From the NCBI GenBank assembly GCA_000149265.1, contig CH003080.1, forward strand, positions 129,062 to 193,061: a DNA stretch of 64,000 bases. The letters are read 5' to 3'. The notes below the pieces were generated by a model. The model was not told where the DNA came from. It saw only the letters and a list, made by a program, of their open reading frames with translations, and did not search any database. Made by a program: the position numbers and the translations under genes. This DNA comes from Ciona savignyi. Its lineage: Eukaryota; Chordata; Ascidiacea; Phlebobranchia; Cionidae. Positions 47,721 through 60,800 of this stretch are shown here, piece after piece; the stretch's first letter is position 1, and each line of letters opens with the position of its first letter.

Positions 47721-49899
47721 TTAAACTGCATATGGTGGTGGCTTGCTGTCAGTTTCCTCCATGTCATCAACAAGCGGCACCTTTTGAATATCTTCATATT
47801 TTGGTGGCTGGAAGTTAAGATTGGTCATTATAATTTCAAAACCACACACCATTGTTGTTAGTAGTGATATAATTTTTTTTAAGAGAAATTTTCTTTATAA
47901 ATATTTTTCGTATTAAAAACCAGTTTAATTCGTTGTTACAATATTGCTTTGGACAAACCTTGTAGATTGAGTTTGGTTTTTCTTTCACGATTGACACACA
48001 GTTGATTTCAGAGTCCTGGTGCTGACGGAGAAGCATAACCTGCTGTTGAATAAACGTTGTGTAAACTACACTGTAACTACCTCCAGAAAAGCAGTGAAAT
48101 CTCACCTGTGTTGTAATGTGCTTGTAGCATCGGTAAACCATGGAGATCAAGTAGGACTTGATGCTGAGAATGAAAAACAGGAAAGTGAAGACAATGCAAG
48201 CCAACCAGCGCTCGTCAATCGACATCATCCAATCTTTCCATTCCTGAGGTATGTGTGGGCACTGCAACCAATATCAGGAGATGAATGAAAACTAAATTAC
48301 TTTTAAAGGGGTTCATCATATATCCAAGATCTGTTGATATATTTTTATGGTAACACAGATTTACGTACCTGGACCAAGTTGTATTTTATACTGGGCCAAT
48401 AAAACATCACGCTGCCGATGTAAACAATTGTACAAAGGAAGTTGAATAACTGGCAGATAAAGAACGGCAGGAGAAAGCCAGGTCGTTTCTGTTAAGGTGG
48501 TAAACAAATGATACAATTTGGTTTGGCCCATTTAAACTAGGGCATACTTGCCAAAACAGGAATTAAATACGTAATCCAATATTTCTTTGGTAATCAAATG
48601 TTATAATTTAAAAAAAAGTAAAATAAAATATTTTATAAAAAAGATGTATAGATAGTCAGACACCTAGTACCTTTCTAACATTGGTTAATATGTATATATA
48701 ATCTAAATCATATTTAAAATGTTTTGAGATTAATTAAACAATTCATTGATGATTCTGCCATACCCTATCAATAATTAAACTCATGTTTCCAAATATAGAC
48801 AAGAGTCAGTTGACAGCCCTTTACTAAATAATTCATAAGTTTAGGTTATTTTCAAAGTGTATTTGAAGATAAAATAAGGTAAATGTATTACCATGGTGAT
48901 GGTAAACACAGGCCACAGACCAGAAATTTTTTTTTTTCCAATTCACTTTATATGCCTTAATAATTAGCAATTACCTTAATCAAACCAAACACAGCCAAAC
49001 TTGATATCAGGGTAAGAAAGATTCCATTTCCCAAACCAATCCACAGGGCTAGAGATAGAGAAAGAGGTTAATTCCTGCATAACTTAAAATATCTGTGTTT
49101 CATTGTATGAAACTATGGAAGATAATAATATAAAGGCATACATTTATTGGTGTAAGTATAAGCCTAATTTTAAATCTAAGATAAATCTCAATCAAATCAA
49201 CAGCACATTGTTAAACAAAATACCAATTTTTAATAACATTGGTACTGCAGACAAAAAATGACAATGTTTATTGTCAAATATATTAAAACATACTCTAAAC
49301 GGAGGGCAAAAGTAACTTATAACAGTCCACAGCCCTAGTGACGAGTGCTTTATTTATAGAACATCATTTTACATAGTATACATCGGATGGCATTTATTCA
49401 TCTTTGTGCACAATACTCACCAGAGCGTTGATATGTGGATGCATGATCATAAAGTTGTTCAAAAACCTTTGAAGTACCAACATCATAAGACTCAAAGTTC
49501 ACTGCCCCTGACAAAGCAAGTGAACATACAACCAAAGCAAACAATCCTGATACCTAAAATAAAAAATTATTGAGAGATTATGCCAAATACTTTTCTTTTA
49601 ATCATTTTTGTCATCAATGGTTTCACAAAAATAGATTGTTTTAAACAAATAAATCATAGTTGATAAAACTTTAGTCCAAAACAACAATATTGAGTAAACA
49701 AATGTAGGCCTATTAAAATCAAATTTAAAATACATTACAGCCTGTAATGGAAAACAGTAACGACAGGCATATAGAGTAACAACAGGTTACCATATACACT
49801 AAATATTTAACTTACCCCAGAAAGAACTGAAAGCATAAATGTTCCAGTTTTAACATGTAAGCAAAAGCAACAAGATGTTGAAACACTGTTGCGTGTCAT
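47721..49899 (-). CDS. LAPTM4: LAPTM4-family lysosomal four-helix membrane protein, nearly complete, 8 exons
   Basis: Exons in transcript order are 49899-49816, 49553-49421, 49048-48975, an exon 4 ending at 48891 whose start is unclear, 48488-48369, 48261-48106, 48042-47959 and 47807-47721. The start MTRNSVSTSCCFCLHVKTGT matches the Cys-rich LAPTM4 N terminus (CCGCCHVRTGT in the human protein). Four hydrophobic segments follow (LSVLSGVSGLFALVV, GIFLTLISSLAVFGLI, GFLLPFFICQLFNFL with VYIGSVMFYW, and LACIVFTFLFFILSI), with IKSYLISMVYRCYKHI typical of the end of helix 4. The cytosolic tail carries two PPxY motifs (PPKYEDI and, at the very end, PPPYAV), which in LAPTM4 recruit NEDD4-type ligases for lysosomal sorting. 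The known exons sum to 245 codons plus exon 4; human LAPTM4A has 233. Exon 4 seems to encode SGLWPVFTITM and lies beside a poly-A run at the edge of the duplicated segment, where the sequence may be misjoined. Confidence 0.87.
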
Positions 49900-50871
49900 A
49901 TTCTCGTTTAATTCACAACCCACAATAATTTTCAAATATAGAAATCTGTTGAATAGTTTGTACAATGTGAATGTGTTAAATATATATATTCGTATTGGCG
50001 TGTTATTAATAGATATTTAAAAGTACATATATATATTAATATTTTGTTCCAATGATTAGGAAAATGCACTGGGTATTACGACACAGTATCGCACCAAAAA
50101 AACAGTATAATTTTATTTAAGAAAATAGGCTATTATATTTATTAAATCAGCGGTGATCAATTAGGGTGGGTATGTTGGTTATCACAAGGGCAGAACATAA
50201 GCAAAGCCTCATCAGTTTCACAATGTTGTATTTTTTGACAAAATTTACCCCAGTAGGTTTTTACTCTTAAAGATGTCGCCCTTAAAAAAGCATACTACCG
50301 TCTTTTAAATTACGACAGGCTACATATTCTTACAAATGTAAGATGCTTATATAAAATCAACTCACGACAGAATAATTGTCTGTCTTAGTCTAACAACTCA
50401 GGCACTGTTAATTGTCTTTAACGATAATGTTATTCATTATTTGGCACACAAGGCTAAAATTACAACCAACATATTCTAGAAAAACCACTTATAATAAGCA
50501 ACGAAATCTTTAGTTCCTGGACCTGGTGTTATTCTTCTTACCGACGAAGGACGATCATTGGTTACTGGTCACATGACTGCTCACAGCATAATTACGTAAC
50601 ACGAAATCTACCGAATCATGTCAATAGAAATCTTTTGATGAATTACCTTTAAGGAAGCTGATTACGTGTAACAAACGAATAACGGATTTAAGCAGGGGTG
50701 GGCAATTACTAAGTGGGCAAGTTACGGAAATAGACTCGGTTACTGGCCCGTTGGATCAAATTTAATATGAACCTGAAGAGTGTTACCCACTTGAAAACCG
50801 CCTATATTTTTAACCCCCCTGTTGTGTGTACATTATATTTTTTGCATGCAGAAATGATCAATTCCTGGCCC

Positions 50872-51105
50872 CCTTAACACTTTTGGTATATCTTATACAA
50901 AGTGTTTAGCTTTGTTTCTGCTACAAAAACTAATAGGTTCCCGATTTACCTATTCAAACTTTATATCTAGCCTATATATTTTCTAAATCAAACAAACGGG
51001 CGGCCGTAATACCTAACCCCTTGTGGTATATCTTTTAAGGATTTAACTTTAGTTTTGGGCAGAAACTAATGGGTTTCCAATTTACGATTCCAAACTTAAT
51101 ATTAG
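50872..51105 (+). repeat. Two tandem units of a dispersed ~100-bp repeat
   Basis: Units at 50872-50995 and 51008-51105 share GGTATATCTT, a T-rich GTTTCTGC/GTTTTGGGC stretch, AACTAATRGGTT(C/T)CC and ATTTAC. The same order is found at 1-160 of the window. All three are in the same orientation. No coding potential and family unknown. Confidence 0.55.
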
Positions 51106-51111
51106 ACTAAT

Positions 51112-51326
51112 TAGCTTGATGGATTAGTGCGTCGCCTTCTACCCGAAGTGCTGCAGATTCGAACTATAGTCACTAGCTAGTCGGCTGTGTTCTCGGGCAA
51201 GGCACTTAACGGACATTGCCTGAAACCAGCGGATTAATGAGTTTTACTAAATTAAAGAAACTTTCCAATTATACACAACACACGCGTTTTCCCTTTCTAG
51301 TGGATAACATCCTCGTCTCTATCATG
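51112..51326 (+). repeat. tRNA-derived SINE-like repeat (copy C)
   Basis: Contains TAGCTTGATGGATTAGTGCG, CTAGCTAGTCGGCTGTG, GGGCAAGGCACTTAACGGAC, CCAGCGGATTAATGAGTT, TACACAACACAC and GTGGATAACAT. The central part after ACACAC is deleted relative to copy B. Confidence 0.6.
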
Positions 51327-51889
51327 TTCCCAGCGATGAAAGCAAAACAATTATTCCAACGTAGCCATATATAGACCTAATGTACGATAACCTATAGGCT
51401 ACGATTCACGTCGGGTCCACTTACACTGAACTATTACTATTTTTCATTTAGAAGTCTCCCTATTAATCATAAGAAACTCTTTTGATATTGACTACATATT
51501 TATTACAGTAGGATGGGTAGTGTTAACGTGCAATGCTACGGAATAATATAACTAATGGTGCGCATATGAGAGGAAAATACTGAAGAACAACACAAATGTA
51601 CAGAATATTTATAGAAAAAGAAGAATAGATAATAAAATAAAGGCAGTGGTTGCAATTTTGATGCACACGCATTTACCTGAAAGCAGCTGCAGCTATCGAC
51701 AACATGTTGTCGATACATAGATATGGGGTAATGTTATACATCAGTTGATATTTATGTATTGTATATATACTTTTATAGAAATGCGTTTACAAGTTCTCTT
51801 GCCGTAGTAATAAAATGCAATATAATGTGTAATAAGAATATATATCAAAACAAATAACAAAAAATACAGATAACGAAAAATGTCTTGTA

Positions 51890-54800
51890 TTATTGAGTTC
51901 GTCTGGCGTTTAAAATATAAGTTGTAGGTGAACTTCTTCCAGGAACGTTATACATTCCTCTCTGTAATGAAAACATGAGGTGCACATAATATAACGGAGT
52001 ATCAGTATCATTTTTCAGCATAGGCCTAACATATACAACAAAGCTGGATATAAAAACACCACACTATGTCTGCATTGGCTTATTAATTCCGTCTGATCAG
52101 TTAGCTCACACATAGCGTGTCATAAACTCAATTATTTTTTCCGCTTAATAATCGACTTTGTCTTTGGATAGGGATCACTCAGTGAAGATTGTCTACACGT
52201 CCCTGTATCTTCCCCATTACCGGCGGTATGAGTATACTATCCTACTGTTTACCAAATTAACTTAATTTGACACTACAGCATACTAAATTTCAAGAGTTTT
52301 GTCAATGAAATTATATAAACAATTCACATAAACTCTAAAACGTACGTGAAGAAGGCGGCGAGCTAGATCTTACTGCTGCTCTTCTGTTCAACGCAAGCAC
52401 AGTGATATTCCTGTTTCCAATCGCCCCCGGATTAAGGTCCAGTAATACCATTAATTCATTGATTTTGGCTGAAAATGATAAAGGATAAATATACCGCTGT
52501 TAAAATTTTAATGATACTTACATTCAACTAGTCGATTTGCTATTTTGGTGGCAAGTTTGGTGATTTCCGCTCGCTCAGCAGTGCGCACCTGAATTTAAAC
52601 ACACACAATTATTCGTCGTCATTAATTTGAAAATTATAACAAACACTTAAATGGTAGAGATTTTATATACTTCGTTATACCGGAAATTGTCTGAACCCAG
52701 GGGATTAATGGATACTACCAAATTGAATAAAGGTCAGAATCCTGTACAACACACTGCATGAGCTCCGGTTACCTAACGGCGGTCTTGAGGTAATCTAACG
52801 ATTGCCCGTGTGATAACTCCCTTGGTTTCTCCATTCACGAGATAAACATAAACATCCTATCCTATCCTATCCTGGATAAACTATACTTGTAAATCCAGCT
52901 AAATTTTCAACACAATACAATTGTATTAAGCGTGATAGGTAAAAATAGGACAATTACCTGTGCACTCTTTCTCTCCGGCATACAACCACACGTATCGCTG
53001 ATCGGTGTTGAAATTGTGTCGGCTTGATTACGAGAACACTTTGATGTAATACAAAGTGTAGTTTTATAAAAACTTATTAGCTTCAAAATAATAGTGACCA
53101 GTTATGTCTATTATGCTCAAATTTACCTGTCTACCAGGGAGTTCACAACATTCTTCTGCGTCATCATCACCGCATTTAAGAGTCAGGTCTTGGATATCCA
53201 CAGCACTTGTCGATTTACCTGAAGACATGACTGATATTGTCGTTCCGGCGAAATCGGGCGTCGCTGGATTAAACTTCATAACTGAAGGAACTTGTTGGCA
53301 GTCAATCATAATTGTTATCTGAAATTAAGCATTGTTTCTTTTATTATAATCCTTTCTTTAAATCATGAGATATAACATATTTAAGTGTTTTTTTTCTGTA
53401 AGTGAGAAGCAGGAAAATGTTTACTGGTCAGACCAACTCGCGAACACGCAAAGAACGGCTATATATAGTTTACGGTTAATCGTCAGTTTACTTCTAGCCC
53501 ACCGTCGGCGACATTTATATATGCTTAAGACGTTTGTTACTTTTAGCAAAACCCCTTAATCCACTGAGTTTAGGCGATGTCCGCTGTGTACCTTCCCACA
53601 CGACAGTTGCCTCCGAATGGTTTCGTCCGTGTGGTCCTGTATGTCTGTATCCAAATGTGGTCCGGTATCCATACCGCTTGAAAGTAAGAAAAGTAACGAA
53701 ACAAACGATAACAAAGTAACACATGAGTAATGCGTAGATTTATTACCTTGCTTTGCTCAACCAGAAGTTCAAGTTTGTGAAATGATCTGTCAAATAAAGT
53801 TGCTACGAGAGGTCCACTGATCGCTACTGTTTGTATCATTGCCGGTGAAGCGACTGAGAAACGAGACACCACTATTGAACGGTTGATTCCCTGGATTAGA
53901 ATTGATGCTAGCATGAGTCGAATGTTTAAGTATCACACATATAACCTCACATACATTAAACGATAAAGAAAATATTGTCGTTCTTGGGGACTTTGATATG
54001 TGTAGCATATTCCACGTATTCTTGATGGTGCGGCCGTGCATACGGAAGATAGATATCAAAGAAAACTCGACAGGGAGGCCATTTGGTAGAAGTGCTCTAA
54101 AAAATAATAAAAAATTATTTGTGCTGTATAACAGCTGCATTTTATGATAATCCCGTTTATTTGAAAGGTGGAAAAACGCAAAAGTGATAATATACACCTA
54201 AAACTAGATGTTATACAAACCTAAAAAATCACTTTATAGTTATTATTTATCGGCCGAGTTTTAAATTGTTATGAACTCGTCACTGGGAATGTTTTTTAAT
54301 GGAATGTTACAAAACACTAACATGTCAACACAAAGTCCTAACAACTACGTTTTACTTACTCCAATGACATTGGCCTGACTTGTCCTCTTCTCACCCTCAC
54401 AACTTGAGCTGTAGAAGAAGTCCCATGACGAAATTTCTTCCTCGACAAGGTTGTAAGACTGGCAAAACCGAGTTCATTCACAATATCCGTACCTAAACAT
54501 TATAATTTACATTTTCTTTTTGTTTTAAATATATTGCACATTTTTGGGGTATTTAGTGCATTTATACATCACACAAACACACTAAGAAATATGTTTTTTA
54601 TCACACAACCACACAGAAGCCTAAATGTCAAAGGGTGATTTACCATTTGTTTTCTTGCCATTCCGTCGGAAGTTGGGGCAAACTTTTGAACTTTCACTGT
54701 TAACAACACCTGCGAAGTATTGTGTTATGTAATATATGCTCTACATATTACTCGATTAATTATGTTCTTATAATACCTGGTGGTGTTCTTGACGTAGCAG

Positions 54801-57800
54801 CAACAGTAGCAAGTGGTGGTGTGATAATATTATTATTACGTTGGTTGCGATTTCTATTTCGTTCTGATTTCGGAGACCTAATACTAACCGTACCAGGATC
54901 TGTTGCAAAAAATAATTGTAACGTAAGTATTTATACAAATTTGTTTATCACATTGTTTTATTACGTTAGGCTTTACTGATGTCTGGTTCCAATTGTGTGT
55001 CTCGAAGTTTAAATATTTTAATAATGCTTGAATTTATCTTTCAATGCAACTTTATCCTTTACAGAAATATGTAAAGGTGTCAAACCTTATGCTTAGTATA
55101 TTTGTACATTTATACTTGTGCAATAATCTCGTTAAACTAAAATAGCTCATGCAATATCATACTTTTAGGCTGATAAAATGTAATCTCTCTATTCGTAGGG
55201 AACCAAAGAAATTGTCTACCAACCATTCGGGTTTGAAAGAAGTGAAGCTGGAGCTGGTGGAATGGATTGAGGGGAACGACGTCCAGGTGTCGCTAATGAA
55301 CTCAATGTGTTCTGTGCTCTATTCAGCCGGTTACGATCTCCTATGCTGGAAGGACTAGGTGTCGTATTTAATGGTTCATTCCGGTTTTGATTGTTTTGGT
55401 TCGAATTCCTGTTGGAACCAGTGGTTCTTCTGCCGGTAGGGTTTCTATTATTGTTCGTAGAGGCCGGTCTGGTGCCAGATTGACCGCTATTACTGTTGGT
55501 GTTCGTAGTTCTATCACCAGCTGGGTTTCTGGTTGGATTATTCGAATTCCGATTAGAAGCTCTTGGCGTCGATTCGAAGCTTGGGTCGCCGCAAATAAGA
55601 CGTGAGAGACGTCCTTGGAAGATTCTTGTTGAGTTGAAGTTGTCTGAAAGAATATTTATAAATGGTGATAAAACTATACTCCTTGTGTAAAATAATTATG
55701 TTTTAACCAAGTAATCTTTTTTAAAACCAGTGGAATAATACGCAAAACCTTTTAATCATATACAGCACACTACTATGTCTACGAAAACCGACGGCGAATT
55801 GTAGGCTAAATCTGACTATTGGCGTGCAGCGCGGTACGTCCCATTAGTTTTCTTATTATCGGGATAAAACGTGAACAAGAGTTTTATGGTTAATCCTTAC
55901 ACCCAGTTTGTAAATGTTTCCAAGTACAATCTTATATACATGTACTTACTTGCATAAAATACATGATCGGAATCAGGATTTGACGCCAAGATACCGAGTT
56001 CAGAAAGGTCAGCTTGCCCAATGCCCAAGGCGAATATCCTCCAACCTTCAGAGTGTAATTTTCGAACCGCCTATAGGAACGTTATGTAAGAACGCAATTT
56101 ATTTAGTAATAAATCGACAACACAGATTGTTTGTACCCGAGCAGGGAATGGGGCGCGAAAATTCATACAATACTACATTCTCACAATCGTGTCATTGGTA
56201 CTATTGTGGTGTGCTTTGAGACATCGCATTAGTGGTTGTTAATAACTGCTTACACTGCTGGGTTAAGCAATCACCGTTAAGTACCTTGTCCAAAGAGTTT
56301 ACCAGTAAACGTATTCAAATACAAAATACAAGTCAAGACAATTTTTAGTAATGTTGTTTAAAAATCCTGGGATAAACCAACCATACCCTTAAACTGATTT
56401 CTTTGCATTATATAGCCAGCTACCTGTTTTACTTCTGCTTTATCTTGCGGCTGGCCATCAGTGATAATAATAAGTAGTTTTGTTGCACCGGGGTTCTCTC
56501 TTGTACTCACTTGAGCATAGCTTGTTGATACATATCTAACGGACGAGAAGCATCAACATTTTTTTGTTATTGAATAAAATTATATTTTATCCTGAAAACG
56601 ACTTACGATGAAAATAACAGAAAACAATTATGCACAGAAAGTTGGAAATATTTTATAAAAAAAAACAAGTAATACAACATGACCCTAACAGCGGTAGCTG
56701 GTCTTAACTATTTTTCAAAATCGCATGGAACAATTTGCAACAAGGCTGTTTTCCTATTATACAAACCTTAACGCCTTGGCAGTGTAGGTATCTCCCAGCT
56801 GCCACTCTACATTTGTTAACGCTGTTTCCAGTTCCTCTTTGTTGTTGAATTCACCAATCGCAATATTGGTTCTCGGCCACGTAGAGTATTGTACCATGCC
56901 AACTCGAACACCATCTGGCCCGATCTGGAATCTACATGAATGACCAGGTTAAATTATTTAAATAAAACATTTAAAAGATATCACACAATACTTCTGTGTC
57001 ATGTTCCGCATAAAAGATTTGATAATCTCCCAGCTTTCATGGCCGACAGAGGTGGAGCCATCAACAAGAAACATCAAGTCTGTAGCGGTCCTTGCGCAAT
57101 CTGACAAACAGATGTTTACGTTTTACTCCAGAACCGTAAAATTTGGGCAAACAAAAACTTGATAAAGGCCTACCTGGTTTGACTTTGTTGCAAACCTTTC
57201 GCAAGAGTCCACTCTGGATGGTTTTAATCGCTTTGAAGTTTCGAACATGGTATAGATTGGGTGACGTAATAGGTTCTGACGTCACAGCATTCAACTGTCC
57301 CATATTGGGACGACCTACGCCGATAGCATAAACCTCAACACCTACAAATATATTGTGCGGTTGACAAGAATTAGTTATTTCTTTAAATACATTTTTAAAT
57401 ACATACCATCCCTGTGTAAACTGGTTGCAGCTTCCAACACTTGATCATGTGCATTCCCATCAGTGATCACAATTAGTACCTACAATCAGGAATATATAGT
57501 AATTTTATTTATAAATAGCAAATGTGTCACGCAAAGAAAATATACCTGGAAAATAAAATATTGAAGTAAAAATTCAGTTTTTATCCGCTAATCAACTTAT
57601 CTGAGATATATAAAACAGAATTGAACAGTCGTTTAACCTTTGGTACACCACGCCTTGCTCCGTGCCTTTTAGAGAAACCAACTCTCCTGACGTATTCCAA
57701 CGCTGAACCTGTATTCGTGTTCCCCGCTGCAAACTCTATACTGGACATGGCTTCTATGAGGTCTTCTTTGCTATCATAATCCCCAATGTCGATTTCAGAT

Positions 57801-60800
57801 CGTACTCGAGACGAGTATTGCACCTTATATGAAACATCACGTAAGCAAACTGTATTATATTTACACATTAGGTCATAAAATGTTTTTGGCAAACTTTGGC
57901 AAAGGTTTTTATTTATTATGCTAGAATTACTGCGTTAGGCAATACACACCTGCATAGACTGCCATGCAAACACAGTGACACTTACCACTCCTATCTTTGT
58001 GTTGTATTCTCCAATTTCAAACTCCCTAACAAAAGATGACATCCATTCCTTAGTAGTTTCAAATTCGTCCGGACCAACCGAGTTTGAACCGTCGATCAGG
58101 AAAATCAAGTCCATCTCCGTTTCAGCACATTCTAAATTTAAAATTGTTTTTTGATGACGTAGATGTTTTTATGTCTTCTTAATCGTTATATGACGCTACA
58201 ACATGGGGTATATCACAAAAGTCATTTTAGACTAAAATGAGAGTCATCTTAATTTTATTTATTATAACTACGACAGTTGAGATTATTTCTTAAGGCCAGA
58301 GAACGCAGGTGTTATTTCTCATAAGATACCGGTAATACGCTCACTATAATACAACAAGCTTCTGTCTGACTGCACGCAAGGGTGAGTGTGGATCCTGTCA
58401 CTTATTTACTTACCAGTGTAATACTTCTTCTGTGCTGTTTCTATCTGTTTTCCTGTTTTATTTATAACTTTAGCATAAAAGTATACCTGGTTTAGTTTCT
58501 CTGCAAATGTTCCCGACCAGATCCCGCCTAAAGTTGTTAATTGCATCATAACTTGCAGCTTCTTGTACGTGCGTAACTACAGGTTCCGAACCTATTATCT
58601 CAAGAGCAGATCGCCACGTGTTCCCAACTCCTAGATTGTTTATACAAGGAATAGTTTTAAAATAATAAATTGCCTGTGTAGAAGATTTTTTAACACTTAC
58701 CAATGGCAAAAACAAAAACGCCAGACTCGTGTAGGAGTGTGGAAGGCATTTCTATATTATCTGCTGAATGGCCGTCCGAAATCACAATAAGCACCTGCAA
58801 AAATACAACTGTTAAGACATAATTAAACAAATACCCCACACTGATGAAAGTATGTGTACAACATTACTACAGCTGTATTATTCTGTAAATCACATACTTA
58901 GACCTAGTGAAAGCAGTTGTTATACTTATTTTGTAATTGTAAAAAATAAAACAAACAAATACATGTTATACCGTATAAAAATATTTTTTATGGTTCCTAA
59001 AATGTCTTGATAGGTGCGAAATACTTACAAACATTATTTTTTTAAATTACTGTATATTAAATTTTAGGTACGAGGAATCTTCTTTCTCATTTTAATAATT
59101 AGATTCCCCATACACTGGCTCTATAATATCACTTCTCCACAGATTAAAATTATGTAATGCGTCTTGCTTGTCAATAGCCATGTTCTTTAGATGGCGTATA
59201 ACCAATTAATATACCTGTATAAACGGGTGGAAATGTCCCTCTTAGTCATGGTATTTAAATGAGTGTTTTGCTGAGTAACAATAGTGGTGATTCCCCAAAG
59301 TTTGTATGGTTGGAAGCAGTATGTTAAGGCTGCGCGTCAGTGTTCTCGTTTGGCTGTAAAGTTTTGTAATAGCGGAGCAGTGATTCGTGAAATAAAGGGG
59401 TTAATTGTGCATCTGCTAGCTGTTTTGTTGGGGAAAAGTTGCTGATGTACGGAAGGGTGCCAGTTTACATTTTTAAGTAAAATTGTGGAGGGTTTTGAGT
59501 TTAGGTTGCAAATCCAAGCTTTAATTTCATATTGTAAAAAAAGAATCTAAGACTTCCTGTGGCGGTATTTTGAGCGGCAGCACTTTTTGTAAGGTCAGTT
59601 TGCATTAGAGAGGTAGGGAAAATATTAAGTTGAAAGTCTCCTTTAAATGAGTTGGTAATTATCAAGGGAAACACCGTCAAATCTACATATATAGTTTAAT
59701 GCAAAGATATATTTTTGTCTTAGCAACTAATCCACTACATTTTCTTATAGGTGACCAAACATATTTTAAATTGTATACACCGTCAAAGGTAAAAAAATGT
59801 GTATACATTTGCTTTGTTATAACAAAACGTGTATATTTCATGAGCGAAAAACTCGTTTAACAAACTTTAGTGCAAAGTGATAGTCCAGCCGTGGACAAGC
59901 ATTCCATATATCTTATATAAATTTCTTTGTACGCAAAGTTATATTCGTTAGAAGTGATAACATCATAATAAAAACGACCGGCGTATTGTCTGACAGCTCT
60001 TTGTAATTTCTAAGCGCCCTTCACCTAAACCACGATGTACATTAGCAATATACCTGACAATATCCCGGATTGGTCTACACTTTCATGATAAATGTTCCCT
60101 TGGGAGATCTGACGAAATCCACGAGTGTCATTGATAAGGTATTAAGATAGATCCCACTTACTTTTGGTGCACCAGGCCTTGCGCCTGATTCTTCAGTGAA
60201 ACCGTGTTCTCTTATATAGTTGAGCGCTTGAGCCGTTAAAGTCGCACCACCTGCGAACTCCATTTGGTCGATTGCGTATTCAATTTCCCTCTTGGTTGAG
60301 TACTCCTTCAAATCAAACTCGGTAGCTATCGTTGACGTGTACTGGGTCAGTGCTGAAATGTAAACCGCACTTAAAAATTTATTACTGCTCGAATGCCTCT
60401 AAGCCGGCACATTTTGTTTTGTAAATATATTTTGTTCGAAAATAAAGACTGGTGGGTACATGTGGCGTTTTGTAAATTTTGTTATGATTAGATTGATCCG
60501 GCATGGATGAGGAGGCTGCCAAGCAAGGCCATTAAATTGCGTCTCGCACTTCCTTGCTGTTTTTCTATTACGGTCATGACATTACGGAATGTCCGCATAC
60601 CAACTCTCGTTGTGTACTTTCCAACATCAAACGAACGAACGATGTTTTTGATCCAGGTTTTAACTTTTCGGAAATTATCGTCTCCAATACTTCCCGAGCC
60701 ATCTACCATGAAGTGTAGATCGATTTCCTGACTGGAGCATTCTGCCGAACAAGTTACAAAGGTTCGGTCAGAGAACATTACAAATTGTAACAAAAGAATG

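Larger units (their letters stand above)
42047..48900. repeat. Duplicated segment, copy 2 (after the gap)
   Basis: Starts at the base corresponding to 35250 and ends in LAPTM4 exon 4, beyond which the sequence is unique. Compared with copy 1 it has a 194-base SINE body (46291-46484), lacks about 23 bases beside the AMFR exon 1 donor, and differs by scattered substitutions such as would be expected between alleles of a highly polymorphic species. Confidence 0.95.
49900..51889. other. Intergenic region between LAPTM4 and the VWA gene
   Basis: Two kilobases without a supported exon. They hold the LAPTM4 promoter, a hAT-like left terminus at about 50695 (CAGGGGTGGGCAATTAC) with no matching right end found, two adjacent units of a dispersed repeat (50872-50995 and 51008-51105) and a SINE-like copy (51112-51326). 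Confidence 0.45.

Noticed and set aside
50692-50900. Complete hAT element starting CAGGGGTGGGCAAT
   Set aside because: Only a left terminus is seen. No matching right end or 8-bp duplication was found, so it is at most a truncated end.
53570-53914. Long minus-strand frame over 53747-53890 read as one 114-residue protein
   Set aside because: Only the part 53890-53747 fits the TSPN domain and the flanking splice sites; the rest is intron read-through.
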